Source: Chryseobacterium balustinum (GTDB lineage: Bacteria; Bacteroidota; Bacteroidia; Flavobacteriales; Weeksellaceae). Taken from it: a stretch of 64,000 nt of DNA. Location of the stretch: assembly GCF_900168205.1 (NCBI RefSeq), contig NZ_FUZE01000009.1, positions 1 through 64,000 of the forward strand, given 5' to 3'. Below, one piece after another: positions 15,757 through 24,127 of this stretch; the first letter of the stretch is position 1; each line of letters begins with the position of its first letter. The notes under the pieces are model-generated. The model was not told the origin of the DNA and did no database searches. It worked only from the letters and a program-made list of their open reading frames with translations. A program made the position numbers and the translations under genes.

Positions 15757-17009
15757 AGCAGCTCAAAGTTGTTCAGACTTTCATTTCGAGGTTCTTGATT
15801 TTGATATTGAGCTTTGGTCTGGTCATCTTTTCCACCAATATGTGGGGAAGTGAAGGAAAAGGTACCATTTCGATTGTAATTGCGAATGTTGCTCTGGTTA
15901 GTTTTTTCAGCAGTATTTTTTCGGGAAGTAGCACCTCTTATTTTGCGCGAAAATTTAAAGTAGAGCAGGTTTTGGTTTACTCTTATCTTTGGTCATTCAT
16001 TGTAGGAACTGCAGTTCCTTTGATATTCAGTTTTGCGGCCATTCAGAATGAGTTTCTATATTATTTGATTGGTATTTCTGTTCTTTCATCACTTTTATCG
16101 ACCAATATTAGTCTGTTTATTGGGACGCAGAATATTCGCTTTTTCAATATTTATACTGTTTTACAGCAGCTTGTTCATGTTTTATTTATCGCAATTCTGA
16201 TTTATATTGTTAAACTGAAAGATGTTTCGGTTTACTTTTTAGCTCAGATTTTCTGCTTAGCATTTTTATTTCTAACCAGTTTTTTTCTGATTCTTAAAAA
16301 ATGTAAGCTTTCAGAATTTTCTTTCTCAAAATCAGTCTTTCTTAATATGTTTGAATATGGGTGGAAAACCCAGTTGAGTGCATTTATTCAGTTTTTAAAC
16401 TACAGACTTTCTTTTTATTTTTTAGAATATTTTGAAGGAATCGCAGTTGTCGGAATCTTTTCTATCGGAATTACATTTTCAGAAGCAATATGGACGATTA
16501 CAAGAAGTATCGCGGTCGTTCTCTATTCTGATGTCGTAAATAGCGAAAGTAGGGAAGAATCTATTGTTAAAACGAAATCATCACTTAAGCTTTCATTCAC
16601 ATTAATACTTGTTTTTGTCTTAGGAATTCTGATTATTCCGGACTTTGTGTATCCTTTTATTTTTGGAAAAGAATTTAATGAAACCAAACTCATTATGCTT
16701 TTATTAGCTCCCGGAATTATGGCAATTGCAGTAAGTGATATGATTGGCTATTATTTTTCAGGAATTAAAGAATTGAAAATATTAAATATTAAATCGATTG
16801 TAGGATTATTGATAACGGTTATTTTTTCATTTTTTGCCATTCCAAAATGGGGAATTTGGGGTGCCTGTTTTGTAACGACCTTATCGTATGTAGTTTCAGC
16901 AAGCATATTATTCTGGAAATTTTATCAATCTACCGATTTTAAAATTAGAGATTATATTATTTCTAAAGATGAAATCAATGCTCTTATCAAAACTTTTTCA
17001 AGGAAATAA
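15753..17009 (+). CDS. Polysaccharide flippase (Wzx/MATE-like)
   Basis: A 418-residue protein with about twelve hydrophobic segments, the layout of polysaccharide-biosynthesis (MOP superfamily) flippases. Visible segments include FGLVIFSTNMWGSEGKGTIS at the start, FEYGWKTQLSAFIQFLNYRLSFYFL in the middle and GIWGACFVTTLSYVVSASILF near the end, all characteristic of this family. It would move a lipid-linked sugar chain across the inner membrane. It overlaps the glycosyltransferase gene by 4 nt. No polymerase (Wzy) is next to it, although the membrane protein at 12890 could serve a related step. Confidence 0.85.
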   Translation: MKQLKVVQTFISRFLILILSFGLVIFSTNMWGSEGKGTISIVIANVALVSFFSSIFSGSSTSYFARKFKVEQVLVYSYLWSFIVGTAVPLIFSFAAIQNEFLYYLIGISVLSSLLSTNISLFIGTQNIRFFNIYTVLQQLVHVLFIAILIYIVKLKDVSVYFLAQIFCLAFLFLTSFFLILKKCKLSEFSFSKSVFLNMFEYGWKTQLSAFIQFLNYRLSFYFLEYFEGIAVVGIFSIGITFSEAIWTITRSIAVVLYSDVVNSESREESIVKTKSSLKLSFTLILVFVLGILIIPDFVYPFIFGKEFNETKLIMLLLAPGIMAIAVSDMIGYYFSGIKELKILNIKSIVGLLITVIFSFFAIPKWGIWGACFVTTLSYVVSASILFWKFYQSTDFKIRDYIISKDEINALIKTFSRK

Positions 17010-17193
17010 ACAGTTAATGTTCTCGTATTTTGCTGTAAAAATAGCATTATTAAAAAACATTTGATTTGAATAAAATTCTTTTCTTACGTTAAATTCTTAT
17101 TTTTACCACTCAATGTAAGAGTTTTCAGATAAGCTTCTGAAAATATCAAATAATATCTGCTGTGCATTTAAAAAAAAAATTGCTAGAGATTCG

Positions 17194-17310
17194 TCAATTC
17201 GAGTGTTTATTCATAGCGAAGTGGAGAAAAAATGTATCGAGAATTGAATTTATCTCTAGAATTACGAGCTTCTCGATACGATTTTTTTCAAAAATCTACT
17301 CGAAGTGACG
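17194..17310 (+). repeat. Dispersed palindromic repeat, copy 1
   Basis: Contains the inverted pair GTATCGAGAA (17234-17243) and TTCTCGATAC (17270-17279), then a segment ending ATCTACTCGAAGTGACG. A closely similar copy lies in reverse orientation at 40312-40415. It looks like a REP- or MITE-like intergenic element without coding capacity. Confidence 0.75.
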
Positions 17311-17345
17311 ATAGCGAGTCAAGATACGCAATGGGTTTAATAATA

Positions 17346-17353
17346 TATTTTTG
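17346..17353 (+). promoter_or_regulatory. Bacteroidota -7 promoter element of asnB
   Basis: TATTTTTG matches TAnnTTTG, 51 nt before the asnB start. The -33 box is not evident. Confidence 0.45.
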
Positions 17354-17404
17354 TTACATTGAATTTAAGTCCATCAACTGTCAACTAAAAACCATCAACA
17401 ACTT

Positions 17405-19306
17405 ATGTGCGGCATCTGCGGTTATTATTCATTTAAGAACGAAATTTCTTCTGAAAATATTTTAGAGATGAATAGCGCAATCCGTCATCGCGGTCCGGAT
17501 GATGAAGGTTTCTGGATTTCTGATGGGTCGAAAGGAGAATCTTTTTCCGGAAGCGATTCTACGAAAAAAATTAAAGAAACTTTTCCTGTTTTAAATAAAA
17601 CAAATTCGAAAATTGCGTTAGGTTTTCGCAGACTTTCAATTGTAGATTTATCTGAAAAAGGTCATCAACCGATGCTTTCAGATGATGAGAAAATTACAAT
17701 TACATTCAATGGAGAGATTTATAATTTTAAAAAAATCAGACAAGAGCTTAAAAGTTTAGGCTATCATTTTAAAAGCAATTCAGATACAGAAGTTATTTTA
17801 AAATCATACGAAGAATGGGGAACGGAAATGTTTACCCGATTTGACGGAATGTTTGCAATCGCTCTAGTCGATTTAGAAAAACAAAAGCTGATTCTTGGAA
17901 GAGATAGAGTAGGTTTAAAGCCTTTGTTTTATTTTAAAAATGAAAATGCTTTAGTTTGGGCTTCCGAAATAAAATCTATTTTGAAGAATGAATACATCAA
18001 GCCTGAAATCAATTGGAATGGAGTTTATACCAATTTTCTTTTTCAAGCTACATTAGCGCCGGAAACTTGTTTTAAAAATATATTTTCATTAGATCCTGCT
18101 TCTTTTTTAATTTTAGATTTAAATGATTTTACCTTTTCAAAACAGTTTTATTGGAATTTCCCGACTGAAAAATTAGAAAATGTAACAGAAGAAGAAGCGG
18201 CTGCAAAAGTAGATGGTTTACTTACTGAAAGTATTAAAGAACAGCTTTTTGCTGACGTTCCGGTCACAAGTATGATGAGTGGCGGAATAGATTCTACCCT
18301 GATTACTGCAAAAGTCAAACCTTTTAAAAATGATATTAATGCATTCACAATTTCCTATCAATTTTCGGAAAGTGAAGTGAAAAATGCTTCTTTAATGGCT
18401 GAAAAGATTGACATTCAGCATGATGTGAAAAAAGTTTCTGATGAAGAGATTTTAAACCAATTAAAAGAAAATATTCAGCATTTTGAAGAACCTTACAGCA
18501 GTCTTGAAGTTCTGATGAACGCTGCGGAATTTGCAAAGAATAGAGGATTTAAAGTTGTTTTAAGCGGAAATGGAGCCGATGAGCTTTTTGCGGGATATTC
18601 TCATTCTTTAAAGCTTAATAAATGGCTTTCGATGAGAAAGTTTAATGCAGTCCGTCATTTTATTTTTACCAATGATGATTTTTCAAGAAAAGTAAAAAAT
18701 TATTTTTCTCAGGATGATATGCTTGATTTTTTCAGACAAAGTCAGGTCGGAATGAAGCCTTTTGAAACTAAAAGTATTTTTTCTGATGCTATTTTTAATA
18801 CTATTAAAACGAATTTAAAAGATAAAAAATTATCAGAAACTAAAGATTATCACGGTCTTTTTGAATATGATATGAAATATTCTCTGTCTTCGCATCATGT
18901 TTTCAGAGATGATTTGAGCGCAATGAAATACGGTGTAGAATTTCGTTATCCTTATCTGAGCAATGATTTGATTGAATATGTTTCTTCTTTACCTGAGAAA
19001 TTACGATACAACGGAATTCAGAATAAACCGCTTTTAAGAAAAGTTGCAGACCAATATCTTCCTTCAGAAATTTTGAAAATGCCAAAGCGCGGATTTTCTT
19101 TTCCACTTGCTCATTTTATTAAAACCGAGCCGAAAGTAAGAACATTTATTATTGAAAATCTAAATAGTTTAAAAAAGCGTAATTTTTTCAATTCTGAAGT
19201 CATTGATGAGTGGTGGAACAACCAAAAAAATGAATATGATTTTGTGAAAATCTGGCAATTGGTTACTTTTGAGCTTTGGTATCAGAAATATTTTGAAAAT
19301 CACTAA
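17405..19306 (+). CDS. asnB: Asparagine synthase (glutamine-hydrolysing)
   Basis: A 633-residue AsnB. The start is fixed by the MCGICGYYSF N-terminus: Cys2 becomes the N-terminal nucleophile of the class II glutaminase domain (about 2-200, with RHRGPDDEG, FNGEIYNF and FDGMFAIAL). The synthetase domain carries the PP-loop SGGIDSTL (about 291-298) and later GNGADELFAGYSHS. The family makes asparagine from aspartate, glutamine and ATP. In glycan clusters, AsnB homologues of this length can instead amidate sugar acids or similar. It lies after a glycosyltransferase and a flippase but has its own promoter, so both roles are possible. Confidence 0.93.
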   Translation: MCGICGYYSFKNEISSENILEMNSAIRHRGPDDEGFWISDGSKGESFSGSDSTKKIKETFPVLNKTNSKIALGFRRLSIVDLSEKGHQPMLSDDEKITITFNGEIYNFKKIRQELKSLGYHFKSNSDTEVILKSYEEWGTEMFTRFDGMFAIALVDLEKQKLILGRDRVGLKPLFYFKNENALVWASEIKSILKNEYIKPEINWNGVYTNFLFQATLAPETCFKNIFSLDPASFLILDLNDFTFSKQFYWNFPTEKLENVTEEEAAAKVDGLLTESIKEQLFADVPVTSMMSGGIDSTLITAKVKPFKNDINAFTISYQFSESEVKNASLMAEKIDIQHDVKKVSDEEILNQLKENIQHFEEPYSSLEVLMNAAEFAKNRGFKVVLSGNGADELFAGYSHSLKLNKWLSMRKFNAVRHFIFTNDDFSRKVKNYFSQDDMLDFFRQSQVGMKPFETKSIFSDAIFNTIKTNLKDKKLSETKDYHGLFEYDMKYSLSSHHVFRDDLSAMKYGVEFRYPYLSNDLIEYVSSLPEKLRYNGIQNKPLLRKVADQYLPSEILKMPKRGFSFPLAHFIKTEPKVRTFIIENLNSLKKRNFFNSEVIDEWWNNQKNEYDFVKIWQLVTFELWYQKYFENH

Positions 19307-19327
19307 ACTTATTTTTCATTAATATTT

Positions 19328-19335
19328 TATCTTTG
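19328..19335 (+). promoter_or_regulatory. -7 promoter element almost touching a start codon
   Basis: TATCTTTG (TAnnTTTG) ends 5 nt before the ATG at 19341, so the transcript probably starts at or beside the start codon. Confidence 0.45.
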
Positions 19336-19340
19336 TAAGA

Positions 19341-19847
19341 ATGAAGAAATTATTTCTTGTTTTGACGCTTATCAGTCTCACCCTTCTTAGCTGCGGAAGT
19401 GATGAAGATTCTCTGCAGAAAATTGATCAGCTTTTAAATCTTTATATCAAAGATTCATCCGGAACAGACCTGTTGAAACCTACAGAAATTGGATCTTATA
19501 CTGGAGTTTCTTTTACTGATCAATTGGCGGAAAAAGATAATGTGAATGTAAGCTATAACCGAAAAATGCTTGAAGACTCTACCTATTATCTCGAGTATCT
19601 TGCGGGCGCAACAAGACAGTTTGTAGAAGATACACCGGATGGAAATAAAATTTATAAATCTGAAATTCGAGTTTCTTTGACCAAGAAAATATCAGAAACG
19701 CAGAATGATCCTGTAGTTCAGGATAAACTCGAAATATTTTACCGTTCCTCACCCACAGTTTTTGAAGTTTCGAGAGTACTTTATAACAACCAATTGGTGT
19801 TTATAAAAGTTCCCGACCAGCCAAATGTGGCTACAATCGTAAAATAA
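19341..19847 (+). CDS. Hypothetical lipoprotein
   Basis: A 168-residue protein with a clear lipoprotein signal (LFLVLTLISLTLLSCGSDED, lipidated Cys at about 18). The mature part is mostly predicted strand, with tracts such as GSYTGVSFTDQLAEKDNVNVSY and SEIRVSLTKKISETQ. No family is recognised. The Ser/Asp after the Cys is common in lipoproteins exported to the outer membrane or surface of Bacteroidota. It lies between asnB and serS with its own promoter-like element. Confidence 0.75.
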   Translation: MKKLFLVLTLISLTLLSCGSDEDSLQKIDQLLNLYIKDSSGTDLLKPTEIGSYTGVSFTDQLAEKDNVNVSYNRKMLEDSTYYLEYLAGATRQFVEDTPDGNKIYKSEIRVSLTKKISETQNDPVVQDKLEIFYRSSPTVFEVSRVLYNNQLVFIKVPDQPNVATIVK

Positions 19848-19850
19848 TCT

Positions 19851-19858
19851 TAAATTTG
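19851..19858 (+). promoter_or_regulatory. -7 promoter element of serS
   Basis: TAAATTTG matches TAnnTTTG. A TGTG lies about 20 nt upstream in the -33 position. The leader to the start at 19962 is about 100 nt and ends in a G-free C/A-rich stretch. Confidence 0.4.
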
Positions 19859-19961
19859 CATAATCGCGGGATATTGATGCTTGAAGACAGACGTTTTATT
19901 AAAATTCTTCTTCTTCAGATTAGCATTAAACACCCATCATCAAACACCCAACAACTAACTT

Positions 19962-21230
19962 ATGTTACAGGTTAATTTTTTGCGCGACAATAAAGAACGC
20001 GTTTTAGAAGGTCTTAAGAAAAGACAATTCAAGAATCTTGAGTTGGTAGACGAGGCTATCGTTACCGATGAAGAAAGAAAAAGAATTCAGTTTGAATTAG
20101 ATTCGCAACTTTCCGAGATCAATAAAATTTCCAAAGAAATTGGTATTTTAATGAAAGAAGGAAAAAGAGAAGAAGCTGAAGCATCCAAATCTAAAACAGC
20201 ACAGTTCAAAGAGTCGAGTAAAGAATTACAGACACAGCTAGAAAACATTGAGAAATCTTTGCTTACTATTTTGTATCAGATTCCAAACGTTCCTTACGAA
20301 TTGGTAAAAGCAGGGGTTTCCGCAGATGATAACGAAATTATTTATCAGTCCCATGATGTGGAAGGTTTAGATGAAGGAGCCATTCCTCACTGGGAACTGG
20401 CAAAAAAATACAACCTGATTGATTTTGAATTGGGTGTGAAAATTGCCGGAGCTGGTTTTCCTGTGTACTTTGGGAAAGGAGCAAGATTGCAGAGAGCTTT
20501 GGTTCAATATTTCTTAGATAAAAATACTGATGCAGGTTATCTTGAAGTAAATCCGCCACACGTTGTGAATGAAGCTTCAGGTTACGGAACGGGGCAGTTG
20601 CCGGATAAAGAAGGGCAAATGTATTATATCAACGCAGATGATCTATATTTAATTCCTACAGCGGAAGTTCCGGTAACAAATTTATACCGTGATGTTTTGT
20701 TGGATGAAAAAGATCTTCCAATTAAAAATACGGCGTTCTCTCAGTGTTACAGAAGAGAAGCGGGAAGTTATGGAGCTCATGTAAGAGGTCTGAACCGTCT
20801 TCACCAGTTTGAAAAAGTAGAAATTGTAAGATTAGAAAAGCCTGAGAATTCTTATGCTGTTTTGGAAGAAATGGTAGAGCACATCAAAGGAATTTTAGAA
20901 GATCTTGAATTGCCATACAGAGTGTTAAGACTTTGTGGTGGAGATACAGGTTTTGCTGCTGCCATGACTTACGATTTTGAAGTATGGAGTGCTGCTCAGG
21001 AAAAATGGTTGGAGGTAAGTTCGGTTTCTAATTTTGAAACTTTCCAGGCAAATCGATTGAAATGCCGTTACAAAGCAGACGGAAAATCTCAGTTAGTGCA
21101 TACATTGAATGGTTCTGCAATGGCATTGCCAAGAATTATGGCAGCTTTGCTTGAAAATAATCAGACTGAAGAAGGAATTAAGCTTCCTAAAAAGATCGCT
21201 GAATATGCGAGATTTGAATTGATTAATTAG
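19962..21230 (+). CDS. serS: Seryl-tRNA synthetase
   Basis: A 422-residue class II synthetase of normal length. The N-terminal antiparallel coiled coil (about 28-100, charged Lys/Glu heptads), which grips the long arm of tRNA-Ser, is followed by the catalytic core. Motif 2 is visible as FSQCYRREAGSYG with the adjoining RGLNRLHQFEKVE, and motif 3 as LNGSAMALPRIMAALLENNQ. It charges tRNA-Ser (and tRNA-Sec where present) with serine in the cytoplasm. It is monocistronic, with a terminator directly after. Confidence 0.97.
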   Translation: MLQVNFLRDNKERVLEGLKKRQFKNLELVDEAIVTDEERKRIQFELDSQLSEINKISKEIGILMKEGKREEAEASKSKTAQFKESSKELQTQLENIEKSLLTILYQIPNVPYELVKAGVSADDNEIIYQSHDVEGLDEGAIPHWELAKKYNLIDFELGVKIAGAGFPVYFGKGARLQRALVQYFLDKNTDAGYLEVNPPHVVNEASGYGTGQLPDKEGQMYYINADDLYLIPTAEVPVTNLYRDVLLDEKDLPIKNTAFSQCYRREAGSYGAHVRGLNRLHQFEKVEIVRLEKPENSYAVLEEMVEHIKGILEDLELPYRVLRLCGGDTGFAAAMTYDFEVWSAAQEKWLEVSSVSNFETFQANRLKCRYKADGKSQLVHTLNGSAMALPRIMAALLENNQTEEGIKLPKKIAEYARFELIN

Positions 21231-21255
21231 AATTTAGAATTTATTTTATATAATG

Positions 21256-21280
21256 AAACCACCGAAATTCGGTGGTTTTA
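21256..21280 (+). terminator. Intrinsic terminator of serS
   Basis: AAACCACCGA and TCGGTGGTTT pair around a very short loop and are followed by a T-rich stretch, 26 nt after the serS stop. Confidence 0.85.
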
Positions 21281-21372
21281 TCTTTGTTGGTAAATTGTAA
21301 ATTATTGATTTTCAGCTTGAAAAATAATTCTTTTTTTGTTGAAAAAATAAGTATTTTAGTCGCAAATTTTTA

Positions 21373-22275
21373 ATGATGAAATACAAATTTTTATTTTTTA
21401 CCTTAATGGTAATGATTCTTAATTCATGTGGCGGAAGTGATTCTGATGATTCTACATTTATCAATATTCCAAATCCTATTCCTTCGACACCTCCGAAAAC
21501 AATCAGTTTACGTACAACAACAGAAATATTTCCTACATCGGCAGTATTCAGAGCTAATATTGTACAACAAGATGGACAAGGTGAAACTCCCGGATTTGTT
21601 TATGGTACAACACCAAATCCTACGGTTATCAACAATACTTCTGTGACAACTATTGCACAAGGTTCTACAAACTTTGAGGTAAAGTCTGGAACGTTACAAC
21701 CCAATACAACCTATTATGTGAGAGGATTCATAAAAACAGGTGAAGGTATTTATACATACACTGCGGAGACAAGTTTTAAAACAACAGGCTATTTCGGACC
21801 TGGAGGCGGATATGTTGGTTATGATAAAGGCGAATATGTAAATGGATGGAGGTTTATGGAAATTCATCCTACAACACTTAATTACAGTTCTGGCGGAGTA
21901 GGAGGACAATGGGGAAATATGGGCACATTTATTTCCGGTACTTATCCTGATTTCGGAAAAGGTCTTGAAAATACGAATATTATTGTTAGTGCAAATTCTG
22001 GCGCTAACTGTGCTGCGAAACTTTGTGATAACCTTGTGCTGAATGGACAATCTGATTGGTTCCTGCCTTCCAGTCAGGAATTGTTAACACTTTATAAAGA
22101 ACTAAAGAAGGGAAATATTTCCATAAGCTCGAGTGCATGGTCTTCTACGCAAGTTGACGGAAACTCGGCGTATTCTATTTTTTATCAAACATTCGGAATT
22201 CCTACTCCTGAAGTTATTTTATCATCAACCCTTAAAAGTATGGGAACTACTATACTTCCGGTAAGAAGGTATTAA
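21373..22275 (+). CDS. Lipoprotein with fibronectin-like and DUF1566-like domains
   Basis: A 300-residue lipoprotein (signal ending MILNSCGGSD). After a Pro/Thr linker comes a fibronectin III-like module (about 45-138, with SAVFRANIVQ, FVYGTTPNPT and LQPNTTYYVRGFIKTGEG). A C-terminal domain (about 140-300) has GPGGGYVGYDKG, NLVLNGQSDWFLPSSQELLTLYKEL and a final ILPVRRY, a layout found in DUF1566/Lcl-type (C-type-lectin-like) domains. It is probably exposed on the cell surface; the ligand is unknown. Two ATG codons are adjacent at the start and either could be used. A terminator follows. Confidence 0.8.
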   Translation: MMKYKFLFFTLMVMILNSCGGSDSDDSTFINIPNPIPSTPPKTISLRTTTEIFPTSAVFRANIVQQDGQGETPGFVYGTTPNPTVINNTSVTTIAQGSTNFEVKSGTLQPNTTYYVRGFIKTGEGIYTYTAETSFKTTGYFGPGGGYVGYDKGEYVNGWRFMEIHPTTLNYSSGGVGGQWGNMGTFISGTYPDFGKGLENTNIIVSANSGANCAAKLCDNLVLNGQSDWFLPSSQELLTLYKELKKGNISISSSAWSSTQVDGNSAYSIFYQTFGIPTPEVILSSTLKSMGTTILPVRRY

Positions 22276-22294
22276 TTATTATTAAATAATAATG

Positions 22295-22323
22295 AAAGCC
22301 ACCTGATTTAGGTGGCTTTTTTT
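22295..22323 (+). terminator. Intrinsic terminator
   Basis: AAAGCCACCT, a 5-nt loop and AGGTGGCTTT, then T residues: the terminator of the lipoprotein gene ending at 22275. Confidence 0.88.
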
Positions 22324-22391
22324 GAAAAAAAATGAATGGATTTGTGATTCTAATTTAAAATTAATACTTGTAACATTAAAACTCCAGTGTC

Positions 22392-22754
22392 ATGAAAAAA
22401 GAATTAATTCTATTCTTATTAATTTTTATTTCATTTAAAAATTTTGGATAAAACGATAATTGTAACGAAAATCTAAGATTTAAAGAAGCTTTTTTTTATC
22501 ACATTAAAATTGTGGAAAGTAATATTGCTATTTCTCAAGATGAAACATTCAGAAAATCAGTTATTTTCATTTATAATTATGCGCCACTATCAGTGGAGCA
22601 TATTATGAATTATTCCAGAACTTATCCCATTGGTGTATTTAAAAAAGACAAAATAGAGTGGTTGAAATGGTATGAAGAGAATAAGTGTGAAAACATTCAA
22701 ATTAAAACTGCATATGCAATACCAGAAGTTTATCAACTATCAAATAATAAATGA
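22392..22754 (+). pseudogene. Small secreted-protein gene broken by a nonsense codon
   Basis: From ATG 22392 the frame encodes a good signal peptide (MKKELILFLLIFISFKNFG), then a TAA at 22449-22451. The same frame continues open for about 100 codons to a TGA at 22752-22754 (NDNCNENLRFKEAFFYH to PEVYQLSNNK). The stop falls where a signal peptide often ends in Gln, so a single CAA to TAA change explains it. A GTG at 22512 could restart a 80-residue product but it would lack a signal. No family is recognised. A sequencing error is the main alternative. Confidence 0.65.
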
Positions 22755-22911
22755 CTAAAACTTTGTTATCTATATTTCTATTTTTAGATTATAAATAATT
22801 TTTGAGTGTAAAATTATTATTTTCTGATGAAATAACGCTGACTAGGTAATTCAAATCGTTTGCAATATTATTTGTTCTGTAAACTAAAAAAGTTCCCATA
22901 GAAATGATTGA

Positions 22912-23673
22912 TTAATGACAGGTTGCCGGATTATGCTTATGATTCGGGTCTGTGTTGTGACAATTCACATCATGTTCAGTAGAAACCTTCATTGCTTCCG
23001 ATGGTGGAGAAATGTAAGGTATCCCAAGTTCAAGACCTCTTAGAATAAACAATCCACCAAGGATAATCATTACAACAGGAATTGCTTTTAAAATTTTAAT
23101 TCTAAATGCCTGATTCATTAGATTTCCTACCAAAACAACGGTGAACATAAATGGAAGTGTTCCTAATCCAAATAATGCCATAAAAGAAGCTCCCTGCCAG
23201 ATTCCTCCACTTGCAAGACTTGCGGTAAGAGCCATGTAGACCATCCCGCAAGGTAAAAAACCGTTTAGAATTCCTGTGGTAAATCTAGAGCGGTAATCTG
23301 CTTTTTGGAGCAGTTTCCCCAGGTTTGATTTAACTTTAAAAAGGAATTTAGAGATAAAAGGAATTTTTGAAGCAAAATCTTTTCCGCCAAACGAAAACAA
23401 AGCCATAATAATCAGCAATACGCCCACTCCAATCGTAAGGTATTGTTGAAAACCCGCCATTTCAAATCCCTGACCTACAATTCCTAAAACCGCACCTAAA
23501 AAAGCGTAAGTTGCAATTCTTCCAAACTGATAGGTTAGATTTTGAAGATAGTAATTCGTAGCCTGCTTTTTGGTTAAACCCATTGATAACGCAATGGGAC
23601 CGCACATTCCGATACAGTGAAAACCGGATGCGAAGCCTAAACCAATTGCAGATATGATCAATGCTATTTCCAT
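22912..23673 (-). CDS. TauE/SafE-like membrane protein of the cbb3 oxidase locus, with metal-binding tail
   Basis: A 253-residue protein with about six to seven membrane segments. It has GFHCIGMCGPIALSMG near the start and FLPCGMVYMAL in the middle, which place it in the COG2836 branch (sulfite exporter TauE/SafE-like) often found with cbb3 oxidase genes and copper handling. The Cys pair in HCIGMC may bind copper. The last 22 residues carry five His and two Cys (HDVNCHN, PNHKHNPATCH), which suggests a metal-binding tail. Its start overlaps ccoH by 10 nt, so it is the last gene of the oxidase operon and probably helps deliver copper. Confidence 0.8.
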   Translation of the reverse strand: MEIALIISAIGLGFASGFHCIGMCGPIALSMGLTKKQATNYYLQNLTYQFGRIATYAFLGAVLGIVGQGFEMAGFQQYLTIGVGVLLIIMALFSFGGKDFASKIPFISKFLFKVKSNLGKLLQKADYRSRFTTGILNGFLPCGMVYMALTASLASGGIWQGASFMALFGLGTLPFMFTVVLVGNLMNQAFRIKILKAIPVVMIILGGLFILRGLELGIPYISPPSEAMKVSTEHDVNCHNTDPNHKHNPATCH

Positions 23674-24116
23674 ATCACATCATAATCGAGTCTGTAGTCG
23701 ATTTTATCTTTTATCCAATGCAGTCTTAAGGTGTAATTTCCATTTTTCAAAACTGAAGCAGGAATGATGAATGCTTGATTGGCATCGAGCTTCACTGTTT
23801 TTTTAATATCTAAATTCTGATCATCCGATCTGTTTAACACAAAACTTACCACAGAATTTGAATTGTCGATCCCTTTTGGAAATGTTAATTTAATTCCTTC
23901 AGCGGATTGAGAATACGCCGGTTTTTCTTCAAGTAAATCTGCTCTTTTCTTAGCATCAATTACAGACTGGTAAAGAAGTTCTTCTTCATAATATTTGTCG
24001 GTCACCATTTCAGAGTTTTTCTGTCCGTTTGGAAAAAGAAAAATCATTGATAAAATAAATATAATAAATGAGGCTAAAGCTAAAAAAATACCGTGTCCCC
24101 AAGTGAAATTTTTCAT
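23664..24116 (-). CDS. ccoH: FixH/CcoH cbb3 oxidase assembly protein
   Basis: A 150-residue protein with one N-terminal membrane helix (about 7-29) and a periplasmic domain containing NSEMVTDKYYEEELLYQSVIDAKKRA, the conserved beginning of FixH family proteins in Bacteroidota. CcoH is needed for stable assembly of cbb3 oxidase. It lies 11 nt after ccoG and overlaps the next gene. Confidence 0.85.
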   Translation of the reverse strand: MKNFTWGHGIFLALASFIIFILSMIFLFPNGQKNSEMVTDKYYEEELLYQSVIDAKKRADLLEEKPAYSQSAEGIKLTFPKGIDNSNSVVSFVLNRSDDQNLDIKKTVKLDANQAFIIPASVLKNGNYTLRLHWIKDKIDYRLDYDVIWK

Positions 24117-24127
24117 AATTTAAAAAT

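Larger units (their letters stand above)
17010..17404. other. 395-nt intergenic region with a repeat and the asnB promoter
   Basis: No convincing gene. It holds a dispersed repeat (17194-17310) and a TAnnTTTG promoter element (17346-17353). It ends with a G-poor, C/A-rich leader that runs into the asnB start codon. A short open frame from 17232 is produced by the repeat and is not thought to be a gene. Confidence 0.7.

Noticed and set aside
17232..17465. Short open frame with MYRELNLS at its start
   Set aside because: It is made by the dispersed repeat, runs into asnB and its translation recurs at the second repeat copy in reverse. No codon-use or homology support.
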